From: Lentinula raphanica
Lineage: Eukaryota; Basidiomycota; Agaricomycetes; Agaricales; Omphalotaceae
Length of the DNA: 64,000 nucleotides
Direction: 5' to 3'
Assembly: GCA_027919835.1 (NCBI GenBank)
Contig: JANVFP010000004.1
Coordinates: 620,001 to 684,000, forward strand
The position numbers and the translations under genes were made by a program. Below, in pieces: positions 1 to 10,767 of the stretch. Under the pieces are notes generated by a model. It made no database searches. It saw only the letters and a list, made by a program, of their open reading frames with translations, and was not told the origin of the DNA. The stretch's first letter is position 1. Every line of letters begins with the position of its first letter.

Positions 1-662
1 TCATGATCTTTTCGTTCGGAATGTTGAGGGACTCTTTGTGAGCACTCACGTCTTTGGCTACTCTATCTCCATTCATATTATTCCAGGTACACCGCCGCAT
101 TACTCGAACAGCCACAAAAAGCCATGCTCAGTAAACCATGGGACACTATCGTTCCAGCTGCTTTGGCTATCGTCGGTCAAATCTTCGTGTTGACTTCTAC
201 GTGGCAACTAGGGATAACAGGGACGTTTTTGGGTGACTACTTCGGCATTTTGATGGATTCCAAAGTTGAGGGGTAAGTTTAAGGAGTTGATCGACGAACA
301 AAACTAACATTGCCAACTCCACAAGCTTCCCTTTCAATGTCCTGCGTGATCCTATGTATGTCGGAAGCACAATGTGCTTTGCTGCTGGTGCCCTCTGGTG
401 AGTCACGGCGATGCTTTTTGAGACCCACGAAGTATATATCTGACCTCGTATTTCAGGTATGAGCGGCCTGCTGGGTTGTTAATCACACTGTACGTATACA
501 TCGTGTATGTTATTGCTTTACGCTTCGAAGGGTATGTATATCGTGCATTCAGTTTCTTTGTTGCTGATCTCGTATCCTGATAGACCGTTCACGGACATGA
601 TATACTCTACACGCGAGTTATCAAAGAGTCAAGACAAGGCGGAGCTGAAAAAGGATCTCTAG
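1..662 (+). CDS. OPI3: Phosphatidylethanolamine/phospholipid N-methyltransferase, 3' end (OPI3-like), partial
   Basis: The 5' part lies outside the window. Exons I read: 1-37, 87-272, 326-397, 457-531 and 584-662 (stop TAG). The protein end includes GDYFGILMD, GFPFNVLRDPMYVGST and YVIALRFEGPFTDMIY, the signature of the methyltransferase that converts phosphatidylethanolamine to phosphatidylcholine in the ER membrane using S-adenosylmethionine. Hydrophobic segments (around PAALAIVGQIFVLTSTW and LLITLYVYIVYVIAL) fit a multi-spanning enzyme. The tail is lysine-rich and ends KKDL, compatible with ER retention. All four junctions keep the frame with standard GT-AG borders. Family assignment is firm; whether it is the OPI3 or a CHO2-like paralogue is less certain because the N-terminus is missing. 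Confidence 0.88.
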
Positions 663-1552
663 ACCCCAAGGTTTTGGTCTGAGTGCCAGAAAATCATATT
701 GTGGTAAGCTGTAGAGACTGCTTTCACTATGAGGTGAGAGAATGGCTGTTACTACGAAGAGTCTGTGGAGATGTTGAATGATTCCACAGAATCTACTACA
801 CATAGAAAAGTTGCATTGCAATATCATGACCCCGTAAACAATGGCCGTCTGATTTACGCCAAATCGTTACTAGATCACTTGATGCATTTCCATCGAGTCA
901 TTCCGCTCCGTTCAATCGACTCACCAGAGCAACGATGAGTAGCGATGAGTACGCAGACTTGATTGCTGGAATTGAAACAAAACGTGAAGACTGTGAATTC
1001 CCGAAAACTCATGAAGTCCAGTCGATATCTGTTCATAATCCATGAATCATTTAGGCTGGCTCATAGACGAGGTTGCTCATCAGCTTAGGTATGTCCGTAA
1101 TATGGTTGAAGTGTCTTCCATCCCTTGTCTGTCTTCCTTCATATTATTTGCCCTTCCTGTTATTTTGTCCTTCCTTTTATTTAACAAGTCTACGAATGAC
1201 TTTTGAGTTTCGACATGAGTTGATGAACATTGCTATCTTTTCTGAGTGGTATCACGCTGGGACTTTGAACAAGGAGGAGAATTAGTTTCTGCCATTTCAC
1301 GCTTAACAGAACCTGGAACATTTCAATAATCATTCAGTGCCAGTGTGCCTCGTCCATGCAGTGAAGCCTGCTGCCTCAGGAAGGCTGCTCGTAAACATTG
1401 TTCTTTCAAGATTGTATAACCTGAAACTGTACATTGAGGCTCGCACGATTGATAGTCCCCCTCACTCGAAAAAGAAACCCAAGGTCTCTCAGTATGTACC
1501 AGCCACTATGTTGTGGACAGGATAATTGGGTATGCAACCTACTAGGTTGTAG
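663..1552. other. Intergenic, no gene seen
   Basis: Only short ORFs (up to 70 codons) without recognisable motifs. AT-rich spacer between the methyltransferase gene and the tRNA gene. Confidence 0.6.
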
Positions 1553-1632
1553 GGCAACATGGCCGAGTGGTCTAAGGCGCTAGAATCAGGATCTAGTCAT
1601 TCGTGGCGTGGGTTCGAATCCCACTGTTGTCA
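1553..1632 (+). tRNA. tRNA-Leu (anticodon CAG)
   Basis: Folds as a type II (long variable arm) tRNA. The acceptor GGCAACA pairs with TGTTGTC (one G-U), followed by discriminator A. The anticodon stem CTAGA/TCTAG encloses the loop ATCAGGA, giving anticodon CAG. A box (TGGCCGAGTGG) and B box (GGTTCGAATCC) are present. No intron is seen. A T6 run at 1650-1655 is the likely Pol III terminator. A near-identical copy in inverted orientation lies at 14970-15049. Confidence 0.96.
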
Positions 1633-1649
1633 TTCTAGACATAAATGTC

Positions 1650-1655
1650 TTTTTT
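1650..1655 (+). terminator. Pol III T-run terminator of tRNA-Leu
   Basis: Six consecutive T on the coding strand, 18 bp after the tRNA 3' end. Confidence 0.7.
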
Positions 1656-1807
1656 GCAGTGACAGACGGTGAAAAAATAGTGAAAAATATACGCAAAGCT
1701 TATTCACATTCAGGCGACGAGATATGTACAAGGTTTCGGATGCATGCCGTTTACACTGTAGAAGGAAGGAAGATGATCACGATGGATCACAGAAATCTGT
1801 AGTCTTT

Positions 1808-4800
1808 TTACTTCAACATGTCTAAAGTATACGTCGCGTACATGTCCAAATCGATATCACCGTCTGCATCTAGGTCTCCATTCGCATCGACATTCCCACT
1901 GGTCTCTGCTCCGTTTTGTTCATCCTGTTCTCGGATGTTTGTCGAGGCAGCACCGTTAGAAGCATTCGTAGTTAAGGTTGGATCCTCGGTTGTTGTTTGA
2001 TCTTTTCCCTTCTTCTTCGTGGTGTTTTTGCTCCGTTTTCGGGGAGGTCCGACGCGAGCCGTTTCGACATTAGAACTTTCATGACCATTCATCTTTCCCG
2101 AGTCAGTCGTCGACAACACGTCATATTTTGGTCCATGTCTTTGCGCCTGCGCCGTTCTCCAATATGGAATGGCAGCTGCCGGGGGAGCAGCTTGTGGATT
2201 AGAGGTTCCGGTTCCAGAAGCGCCCAGTTGTGTATAGCTACCTGCGGGGGGTCCAACGCCGTAAGTCGGGTATGGTGCCGAAGATGTTGAAGGGTATGAT
2301 AAAGCAGCAGGGTATGAGCTATACTGATATGGCGCAGAAGAGAGGTGCAGATTCGTGACTGATGGTGCAGCAGTAGACATAGCAGACATTGACGATTGTG
2401 GAAGCAACGGACCAGCCGTGCCAAACCCGCCAAACGGATTGGGATTCATGCCCTGTGTCTGATCAGCAACGATAGGCGGTAAATGTCCTGTCCCCTTAGT
2501 GACCGCTGTGATAAGATATGTCTGTAGTGGCATTGGCAGAGCTTCAATAAGAGGCCTGGAGTCCCAAACCATTTGAAAGGTCGGAAGGTCGGAAGTAGGT
2601 GGATAAGTCTGAGAGTAAGGGCTCATCACAGGCTGAGAATACGGTTGAAAAGACGGTTGAGAATATGGTTGAGAATACGGTTGGGCAGAACCATTGATTA
2701 CTTGTGGGATGGGTTCATTGAATTGCGGGGGAGGAATTGCGAGTTGATCTTTGTTTGATTGATCAGTCAAAGGACGATTCACAGATAAGGATGCATTACC
2801 GGAAGTCACTGGCGATTGAGACTGATATTCTGTGCCACTTTTGGCATTAGTTTTCTCCAACTTGGTTTTTTTCCGTATCTGAGTGCGTTTCATTCTTGCG
2901 CTGATTTGACCGGTAGAGGCTGACTCGGATGTAGATGTAGTAGCATCCAAGGGTCCAGAGGTCGAGACATTCCTATAGTGATTCCCGTCGTAGACTTTGT
3001 CAGTTTTGACAGTAGTAGCAGCAGCAGGAGTAGCGTCAGGTTGTTTCGTTTCTCCAGGAGGTTTTGTCTTTGTATGATGTAGATCGTCGTTCAAGGCCTG
3101 AGAACTAGAATCTGGCCCTGCTGCAAGTGAGCTGAAATCTTTGTTAACCGTATAGGATGAGACAGATGTTCTCGGCTCCTCAGTCTTCGCGCTTCCTTTG
3201 CCTTTGGGCTTTTTCGTAGTCGAGGTAAAACTGGTGGTCCCGGCAGACTCTGATTTGTCAATGTCCGGTTTATCAACTTCTTTCGACGGACTAGTTGATG
3301 TCCCAGTAGGCTCTGATTTATTAGCCCCCTGTTTATCGACTTTTTTCGAAGAGCTGGTTTTTGTCCCAGAAGACTCTGTTATATCGGTCTCCTGTTTATC
3401 AGCTGCCTTCGATGAGCTGGCTTTTGTCACAGTAGACTTCGATTTGTTGACCTCCTGTTTGACAGCTTCCTTCGACGAATGGATCTTTGCTAACGACGGT
3501 TTACGTTTCGGTTTCGGCGCAGGAGCCACGACAGGAGAGTCGCTTTTCTTGGGCGTAGACTTCGGAGTAGCCCCTGCAGCAATCCTGGCCGAACTTCGTC
3601 GAGGCGTGTTCGTTAAAGTGACGGGAGTGTAGTTCCTTGGAGAACGTTTAGAACTAGATGACGCAGCGTCCGGAGCTGGTTGGGACTTCGAGGATGTAAC
3701 GGGAGAGGCTTTGGAGACCGGAGCTGGCTCGACAGTCTTTTTCTTTACTTCCTGAGTGTCGTCATCGTCGAATAGCTCGTCGATTGCCAAGTCAGCCTCA
3801 CTAAGAACTTCATCTTCGACGCCATCCTGATCATCTAGAACCGCAATTTCGACCTGTGAACTAGTGTCTATATCCGGATGCATCAGATCCGTATCCTTAT
3901 TCTCTGGTATATTGTTATCTCCTCGAGGAGATGCTCCTAGGTTGCCACTGGTGTCATCAAGATCTGGGTCTGGTTTAGGTGCCTGATACAGTTTATGTTT
4001 GTTTTCGACAGGAAGAGAGCAACATAGACGAATGCGAGGGGCAGCCGGAATTCCCGACTTCGTAGGCTTCCTCTGGCGGTTGAATACTGCAAAAGCCCAT
4101 CCCTGTCGTTTTTTGATCTTGTTCTCCGATGCGTCTCCTTCGTTGCTGGAAGCCGAAACTTTCGCCTTGCCACCGTCAGGTGCAATGTCTGGCTTGGATG
4201 AAGACTCGTGCTTGGCACGAATGAAACGGGTGTTCATCTCTCGAATCCTAAGCGACGCATCGGAGAGTCGAGCTTGTGAATTTATGGAGGGCACAAAGGA
4301 AAATGGAGACATGACATGGCCTGACCGATCGACGACAAATAGACGAACGATCTCTTCGTCCTTTGAGTCGTCATCCTCTTTATCATCCGCACCGTCAAGA
4401 GATCTCTGCACCTTAGTCAACACATAAGAGCCTGGAGTGTATTTCTCTTCATCGTCGTGGCACATCCGTTTGTTACTTCCACTCTCGACCTCACTTTCTC
4501 TGGGCCGCTTCGTACCGCTGCGTTTCGGAGAAGCCGCCACATTGCTTGAGAAGTGGTTACTGTTTATGGAGAACGTGATAGCGTCCTGAAGAGAGTTGTG
4601 AAGCCCGTCGGAGGTCGCTTGGTGGTTTGGTTTCGAACCAGGATGCTCTGAAGAAGATGCTGGAGGACTAGCATGTATTTCCTCTGGTATGTCTTGCTGG
4701 ACCCCCACCATAGACGATCCTTTCGCGTCATTTTCATCGGCTTTGTTTTCCACCGAAGGCACCTGCAAGCTGGAGGTCGGACTATCGTTGGATACCATAA

Positions 4801-4882
4801 CGGCATCCGGAGACACGGTTTGATGATTGGGAGTTGACGGAGCGTGAGGCTGGGGTTGTGGGATGACTGAGGCAGCCGACAT
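1808..4882 (-). CDS. Large Ser/Thr/Lys-rich disordered protein (1024 aa), hypothetical
   Basis: A single uninterrupted ORF of 1024 codons. I do not recognise a family. The N-terminal ~130 residues are Ser/Pro-rich. Residues ~145-300 form the most ordered block, with YTPGSYVLTKVQRSL, VRLFVVDRSGHVMSPFSF and GWAFAVFNRQRKP. An acidic stretch with DELFDDDDTQEVKKK follows, then long Ser/Thr/Lys repeats with alternating SSSK and DKQ units (~400-560). After ~670 there is a proline/glutamine/tyrosine-rich part with PYSQP repeats. KRPRES and RKRSKNTTKKKGK resemble nuclear localisation signals, so a nuclear or chromatin-associated role is a guess. The ATG follows a possible acceptor (TTTTAG), so a 5' UTR intron is likely. 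Positions 4883-5694 upstream may hold further exons I could not place. Confidence 0.75.
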   Translation of the reverse strand: MSAASVIPQPQPHAPSTPNHQTVSPDAVMVSNDSPTSSLQVPSVENKADENDAKGSSMVGVQQDIPEEIHASPPASSSEHPGSKPNHQATSDGLHNSLQDAITFSINSNHFSSNVAASPKRSGTKRPRESEVESGSNKRMCHDDEEKYTPGSYVLTKVQRSLDGADDKEDDDSKDEEIVRLFVVDRSGHVMSPFSFVPSINSQARLSDASLRIREMNTRFIRAKHESSSKPDIAPDGGKAKVSASSNEGDASENKIKKRQGWAFAVFNRQRKPTKSGIPAAPRIRLCCSLPVENKHKLYQAPKPDPDLDDTSGNLGASPRGDNNIPENKDTDLMHPDIDTSSQVEIAVLDDQDGVEDEVLSEADLAIDELFDDDDTQEVKKKTVEPAPVSKASPVTSSKSQPAPDAASSSSKRSPRNYTPVTLTNTPRRSSARIAAGATPKSTPKKSDSPVVAPAPKPKRKPSLAKIHSSKEAVKQEVNKSKSTVTKASSSKAADKQETDITESSGTKTSSSKKVDKQGANKSEPTGTSTSPSKEVDKPDIDKSESAGTTSFTSTTKKPKGKGSAKTEEPRTSVSSYTVNKDFSSLAAGPDSSSQALNDDLHHTKTKPPGETKQPDATPAAATTVKTDKVYDGNHYRNVSTSGPLDATTSTSESASTGQISARMKRTQIRKKTKLEKTNAKSGTEYQSQSPVTSGNASLSVNRPLTDQSNKDQLAIPPPQFNEPIPQVINGSAQPYSQPYSQPSFQPYSQPVMSPYSQTYPPTSDLPTFQMVWDSRPLIEALPMPLQTYLITAVTKGTGHLPPIVADQTQGMNPNPFGGFGTAGPLLPQSSMSAMSTAAPSVTNLHLSSAPYQYSSYPAALSYPSTSSAPYPTYGVGPPAGSYTQLGASGTGTSNPQAAPPAAAIPYWRTAQAQRHGPKYDVLSTTDSGKMNGHESSNVETARVGPPRKRSKNTTKKKGKDQTTTEDPTLTTNASNGAASTNIREQDEQNGAETSGNVDANGDLDADGDIDLDMYATYTLDMLK

Positions 4883-5694
4883 AGGCGGAACTAAAAGTCA
4901 TGTTCAAACACCAAACGCAATAACATATTCAGAACCGTTCCACATACAAAGTTGACCTGGAAAGCCAGATAACGAGGTAACTAAATCACTGTCCATTTCA
5001 GTCACCCAAATGAACTAGAACAAAATTCGAATGATGATACCTTTGCTTGTATTTCGAGTCCAAACAATGATTCTATGTGATGTCTGTCGCGAAAGGAAGC
5101 GTAGATATCTGGTCGGTCGTGAACGTTCAGCCTAGGGAGGTAAAGAGTTGTCGAATTTCGAGCGCTTCGTTGAAGGTCTTTTTTTGGCTTAGTCATCCAG
5201 ATCCACCTCATCAGGCGCCTGCCAGTGCCCAGGCTTCAGAATCATATACACTGCCTTCATCTTCAGAGACTTTGAATTTTTCTTAGAGGTCGGGCCAGCG
5301 TTCAATATCAAATCTCAGTAATTCTCGTGTTTGTATGAGGATTCGTCTCCCCGGCCCAGCGCAGTAAGAGCCATTGACTAACTGGTTACTGGTTTGAAAG
5401 AGACCGATCCCATAGGTACTGATCATCTGTACTCATTTATACCGCAGGTAGCCAGAGCTATTCAGATTCTACAAGCCGTTGATGTATCTGCATGACACTG
5501 CCTGTAGAAGCTCGTTCAACATGCTGTGATCTGGCCTCGTACGATCTTGACGAAAGATTTGATTACGAATTAGTTGTGCTCTCGGCTGCCAGCTGGTTTC
5601 GTGGTATGGCACACAGCCGATACACTCGCTGTGGATTCGTATAAAAAGGTTAGCATACTGCACTGAACTCATATTCCATCTGCTTTGTAGCTCA
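4883..5694. other. Intergenic between divergent genes, possible unplaced minus-strand exons
   Basis: Minus-strand reading at 5002-5211 includes LYLPRLNVHDRPDIYASFRD, which looks protein-like, but there is no start/stop context or partner exon that I can defend. It could be an upstream exon of the 1808-4882 gene. The rest appears to be spacer and promoter. Confidence 0.3.
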
Positions 5695-6670
5695 ATGTCT
5701 GCTACAACACCTATCAAAAACCCCCTTGCTGTTAGCAAAGTCTACCGTCTCGCCCTTTGTCTGTACCCCGAAGTCACTGCTCTCGACTATCAGGGACCCA
5801 TCGAATTCCTTGGTGGATTTTCTACAGAATATCGCTCGGATCTCAACTCGTATCTTCATGTTCACCATCTCGAGGAGTATCTTCCCCCTTTGCTATAGAT
5901 ATCGAATACGTCTCTCATTCTCTAGATGCCATAAAACCCTTGGCGGGTCCTCGAATGTTACCCACGAGGACTTACGAGGGTGTTATGAAGTCAGGAGAAC
6001 AGTTTGATATCTTGATGATTCCTGGAGGTTGGTTCTAATTTTGACTCGAGCTCTTATCCAGGCTTCATGCGACCATCTGACATATCATATCGAAACCAGG
6101 CGCGACTGGTAACCCCCACCAGGTTGATCCTTCGTTGCTTCAATTCTTGAAACAGCAAGCTCCGGGAGCAAAACACATTCTGACTATCTGCACTGGATCA
6201 TGGATCCTGGCGGGGACCGGTCTTCTGGATGGAAAGAAGGCTACTTCCAACAAGATGACATACAACGTTATCAAGGTCCATTTTCTGAAATCATTGTGCT
6301 CCTCTAATGTTGGTACTAATCGCGAATCTGGGTTGTAGGAAAGTACCAAGGATAGGCCAATCACTTGGATTCCAAAGGCTAGATTCGTGGTCAACGATGA
6401 CAAGAAGATTTGGACTAGTTCTGGAGTCACTGCCGGTAAGTTTTACCACTCCTCCATCCACTCGAAAAGCAATCACAGATAAATTGGAGTCCAAATTCTG
6501 CTTGATATATTCCTGCATGCTTATCCTGGTTCGTAGGCATGGATATGGCGTATGCTTTTATGGAATACCTTGCTGGACCTGATATTGCACGCAAGCTGAG
6601 CATTATGATGGAAGTGAGTCCCAAAAAGGAAGACGAAGATGAATTTGCAGAGGTGAATGGATTGGTTTAA
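5695..6670 (+). CDS. DJ-1/PfpI (class I glutamine amidotransferase-like) family protein
   Basis: The N-terminus reads LALCLYPEVTALDYQGPIEF and the middle contains FDILMIPGG. The nucleophile-elbow motif LTICTGSWILAGTG carries the conserved cysteine (C-T-G-S), and the C-terminal half has ITWIPKARFVV and WTSSGVTAGMDMAYAF, all typical of fungal DJ-1/PfpI (ThiJ-like) proteins. Exons at 6100-6275, 6339-6435 and 6537-6670 join in frame to an exon ending at 6027. The first junction is not clear: the opening frame runs from 5695, but DIEYVSHSLDAIKPLAGP is in another frame. A 62 bp intron (5813-5874, donor GTGGAT, acceptor CTCGAG) restores the frame but removes residues usually present, so a frameshift is the alternative. 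The gene is convergent with the NmrA-like gene, about 96 bp apart. Substrate unknown. Confidence 0.85.
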
Positions 6671-6766
6671 GTTTTAACCACGTAGATCGACATCAAGTTG
6701 TATTCTTCTGCTCGTCTCTAGATGCGTTGCAGATTCAAACTTGTACGTCGCAGTAAACCCATAATT

Positions 6767-9549
6767 TCAAACACAATCTTCTACCTTCTTCCACACATGA
6801 CCCTCCCACAGTCGATTCGCACTACCGGCGTCTCCTCGTTCTCTTTCGTTCAAGCGGTCCCATCCTGTGCTCGCCATACCACTTTCAACCTCAATCTGCA
6901 AAAAAGTTTTGAATGCGGCCTCCTCCGGGGTATTCGCTGGAACTTCGTCGCCTTCAGGTATGAATTTGATCGGTTGGTTGAAAATGCGAGCAAGATCACG
7001 TATGGTGACCCGGTCACCCTCCATTCGGAGACATTGATTCTTTAGTAGGGGTGACGTCGGGGGCAGAGTCGTAAGGACGTGTGCGACGAATCCTGCCTCG
7101 ATGTGGTCAGTCTTGTTTACGGACTAAAGATGAAGAGAAAGAAGCACAGACCACCGATATCTTCTTCGTTCGTAGTGCTGAAGGGTGTTTCTCCTTTACC
7201 GATGATGTTGACAACATGATTGGTATCGAGCCCTGTCACCCATTTTAGACGGCCCATAAAAAACCCTGTCTATGGCAGAGTCAACTTTCCAACTTCCTAG
7301 TAGCGATATACATAGTATCAGAAGATTGAGCTTACAAAAAATCGAGTATAGGGCAGTCCAAGCGCCCTGATATGTGCTGCGATTGTGACATTGATTAGAG
7401 TTATTCATATCAAGCAACTTTTGAAGCTCACGCATAAAGCTATCTTTGACTCCAAAATTATTATCTTCACCCCGATGACCTGCTCCTTCAGTTGGTGAAC
7501 CCCACTCCGATGGTATGAACAGCTTGACTGTTCCGCTCGCTTTCGCTGCGTCAGCTAGAGGATACTGCAAGTGAAGCGCTACCTGAGGAAGCGTGCTGAC
7601 AACAATATCGATATGATGTTCTTGGAAGATGGCGGTGAGAGCTGGCACATCAGGAAAACCGCTCACAGATAATGTTTGATAATTCTTGCTAAGATTCCTG
7701 TAATTTTTCGAAAATACAATAATTCTGTATGTTAGTTGGATTATGAGAAATATTGAAGTTCAGCGGTCCCCTTTCTGAAATTTCATAATTATGTGAACAT
7801 TAGTTGAAACTCTTGTCATTATACTTACACTTCTGGTACATTATTTGTATCTTACCACCTCATACTCAAATTATCCTTAGCATATCCAGAACTTAGAATG
7901 AGCAGACAGAGATTATTGAGCAAGCAGCGATTGAATTCAAACAATGATTCTACTTAGTACTAGATGACAGCTAGCTATAACACTCTGTGTTTCTACATAA
8001 TAAATCAAGCGACTACTCGAAACTTCATACATCTTCCTTTACTAGTGCGCCATCAGAAGAATGAGTCAGTCTTTGAATTGAAAGCTGAACAGCGCACCAT
8101 GGCGGTAACAATATCAGGAGAAGCAGGTGCACACAGCTAAATATATATGTCTGCATGATGAAGATGAGTTTGAGTGCGGAAAGAATAAAAATGTGACGCA
8201 CTTGAAGACTAAGCGGGGGTTGTATTCGACTGGGAGTAAATTTAATGATTTTGTTTGTCTGTCACTCTCGAAGGTTGGTTCTTGGCAAGGGGCTAGTGAG
8301 AGGTTCAAGAGGTAGCGTCAGCCAGCGGAATGCAAGTCTCAATGTGGTTTATGTAGCTACCTGGCACATTCCTGATGCTCTTCTTTAACGTGTTTTGACA
8401 GTGTGAAAATGCGGGTCTCTGAGACAACTTATGTGACTCGACTGACATGCAAATTGACCTAAATCTTTAAGCTAGAAATCAGTGAACGCAAGTAACATTT
8501 GAAGCTTGTACGCACCATGAGTTCCTAATTGACTAATTGTTGACACAGAGCTGGAGGCAAATATGTTTGGTTCAAGGTTGTTGTAGTCGTTTACATCGTC
8601 CTACGTACGTCGACGGTCGTCGGTCAGGTTGTAGTTCAACGTAGAGATTCTTCAACAAATGACATGTGATCAGGTGAAAATTTAAGCTCCAATTGTTACG
8701 CTGTCACACGTACAGAATAATGTGACTCATTTATCTTCTGACCCAGTCCGACTCTCTCTGTGTCTCGAACAGCTCCCGAGGCCTAAGTTCTGGCTCATGC
8801 AAGGCTCATGCGACCAACTTTTATACATGTTCTCATACATAGCATTTCTCCATGCTACCAACTCGGAACACACAGTGATGACTCGTAGTTACTAGTATGA
8901 AAAGAAAGGTTTGTATGTGCTCAGTACCTTTTGGTCATCAGCCGCTACTCTGAAGCGCCTATGTACATTGTACACCAGCCAAAATACCGAGGCGGCGGGG
9001 TCATGAAAGCAAAAACATCAAACTTGTAACCTTCAAACTGCTCTTTAGATCATACCAAACTTAATTCTCATTTTCTACTACGCTGTCTTGTAATATCCAA
9101 TCTCGTGCAGATGTACAGAGGCTAGAGCACAAGCTAATTTAAAAAATCTATTGAGAAATTCCAGGTAACGCTTGCTAATTCAGATTGAATGGAAATGAAC
9201 TATGATAATTATCTATATTTCAGAGAATTACCGCGCTCTGAAAATTAGTAGTATCTTATTGAGAATTAGCAAACATTATCTTTGTACGGTTTTCCTGATG
9301 CACGTTGGTGTAGTCAGCCTCTATCAAAGGCACTGAAGCAAGATCGGGCGGAAGAGTCCTTCGAGGTGGAGGTGAATGTGATTGTTCATGAGAGTGGAAG
9401 TGGAAAAGATGGTGCTGGGGGTGAGCTGTGATAGCACGAGTGAGGACAATGATGTTGGCCTTGTTGGTGGCTACAAGGGCACGTAGGATATAAGTTCCGA
9501 TAGTCCCGACACCAATGATCGCAATGTTGTTTCGAAGTTCAGAAGACAT
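6767..9549 (-). pseudogene. NmrA-like/isoflavone-reductase-type NAD(P)-binding protein, split by a 1.65 kb transposon
   Basis: The N-terminal exon (9300-9549) carries the Rossmann dinucleotide motif in AIIGVGTIGTYILRALVA and ends at EADYTNV. The rest resumes beyond the inserted element: ALTAIFQEHHIDIVVSTLP, VKLFIPSEWGSP, GLPYTRFFTGFF, IGKGETPFSTTNEEDIGGF and DLARIFNQPIKFIP, a standard NmrA-like layout. Exons after the insertion: 7432-7648, 7336-7376, 7152-7269 and 6767-7092, with introns of 55-66 bp. Removing the element and one copy of the 4 bp duplication gives a continuous frame of about 315 codons, the usual family length. The coding parts look undamaged, so the insertion seems young. Unless the element is spliced or excised, the gene is a null. 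Such proteins are NAD(P)-binding oxidoreductases or redox sensors. Confidence 0.85.
7649..9299. mobile_element. Non-autonomous TIR DNA transposon, 1651 bp, inserted in the NmrA-like gene
   Basis: The ends are inverted repeats: 13 bp identical (ATCAGGAAAACCG), then a further ~45 bp imperfect (shared AGATAATGTTTG and AATTCT). Flanks carry a 4 bp duplication: GCAC at 7645-7648 and GCAC at 9300-9303. No ORF longer than about 64 codons lies inside, so it is non-autonomous. The TSD length and termini do not let me name the superfamily. The interior is AT-rich and otherwise unremarkable. Confidence 0.85.
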
Positions 9550-9593
9550 TCGAAATGATGGAGATGGCGAATAAGTTGCAGATGTCGGCTCGC

Positions 9594-9601
9594 CTTATAT
9601 A
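9594..9601 (-). promoter_or_regulatory. TATA box of the NmrA-like gene
   Basis: TATATAAG on the minus strand, 45 bp before the ATG at 9549. Confidence 0.55.
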
Positions 9602-10031
9602 CCTTTCTACAACTGGTTATTAATCAATCCAAACTTGGTAGACCCTCAAACATTGAGATCGTTCAGAACTGCACCCGCTCAGTTAGACCACAAGCGATAC
9701 TAGGGCTTGATAGGGCACTACACCGAAGCCGACGTCGATCGGACCAAGGGTATGGTCAGTGTTCACCTTCTGATGTCACCAAACATAACACTGATGTGCG
9801 AATAGTTTTGAGCGGCAGCGAAGGACTCGAATCAGTCTACATACCAACTCAAGGCTCACCAGTATGGCTCTTGAACGTTCGGACTTTGAAGCGGCGCACT
9901 GAGATGATCGAATGATATTATAATAGGAGGCCAAATCTAGTCCCGACGCAGGATACCAAAACTCTCCTGCGTGTGTTACGAGCGATGGTACGATGCATGG
10001 TCGTGCTTGTTGTATGAAGAGATACCAGGGC
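9602..10031. other. Intergenic, no gene seen
   Basis: No ORF of interest; spacer between the NmrA-like gene promoter and the MITE. Confidence 0.6.
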
Positions 10032-10039
10032 CCAATTGA

Positions 10040-10389
10040 AGGACCCCTGATAATAGGCCAAGGACCCTTATCCTAAATCGGTATGATTTGGGCATTTTTG
10101 TGCGAACCGTTTTCGAAAAAATTCCACCAAAAATTGTGCAAACCCAAGGGTAGGTTCAAAATTTTCGGCCCGATGTGCTATGTGCTGAGTGCCGCTCCAT
10201 GCCGGCCTGTACTACCTGCAAAATTGCCCCAAAAGTTGCCCAAATCCGCCGATATATTGTGCGAACTGGGCTGAAGCTCCGCCTGCGGCAGCCATTGTTG
10301 TGCGAACCAAAATCTGGGTGAGCACCCATTTTGAGGGTCAAAATTGTGCGAACTGACATAAGTCATCCCACCGTATTATCAGGGGTCCT
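10040..10389. mobile_element. 350 bp MITE with 8 bp target duplication (hAT-like)
   Basis: Perfect 16 bp terminal inverted repeats AGGACCCCTGATAATA at 10040-10055 and 10374-10389. The flanking direct repeat CCAATTGA (10032-10039 and 10390-10397) is an 8 bp target duplication, as in hAT superfamily insertions. Inside, the motif TTGTGCGAAC recurs several times (near 10099, 10255, 10300 and 10344). No coding capacity. Confidence 0.88.
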
Positions 10390-10397
10390 CCAATTGA

Positions 10398-10767
10398 ATG
10401 GGGAAGATGAACTTTTCAGGCACACTCCAATTACGGCAGGCCAAAGCGAGTTATAGCAAGCCAAATTCGGAAACTTCAATGTTGATTCTATTGTATGGTG
10501 TGCATTGTCGAACAAAAAACTAAGACCTTCCACAAACGGTACAAGCAGTCGGTCTGAAAGTCGAAAGAGACCATTCTCGGCAATGACTCGCTGTTGGCTG
10601 TTGTCAACAAGTTGGACTCGAACGGCAACAGTGAATTGATATTGTTGAATATTTTGCATCATGATGGAACTTCCGGCATGCAAGATCGTGCGAGATGTAA
10701 GACGAATCAAGGAGAGTTCCAATATGCTCACATGAATGCTTCGGTATAGTTCAAAGAATGCGCTCAT
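10398..10767 (-). CDS. Unrecognised short ORF next to the MITE
   Basis: A 134-codon minus-strand ORF (10363-10767) whose last codons run into the MITE terminus, so any original 3' end was altered by the insertion. The sequence contains FTVAVRVQLVDNSQQRVI and NGLFRLSDRLLVPFVEGLSF, reasonably protein-like but of no family I know. It could be a gene fragment or a chance ORF. Confidence 0.25.

Noticed and set aside
3198..3632. 144-codon plus-strand ORF
   Set aside because: Antisense of the disordered 1024-aa gene; arises from its repetitive Ser/Thr/Lys codons.
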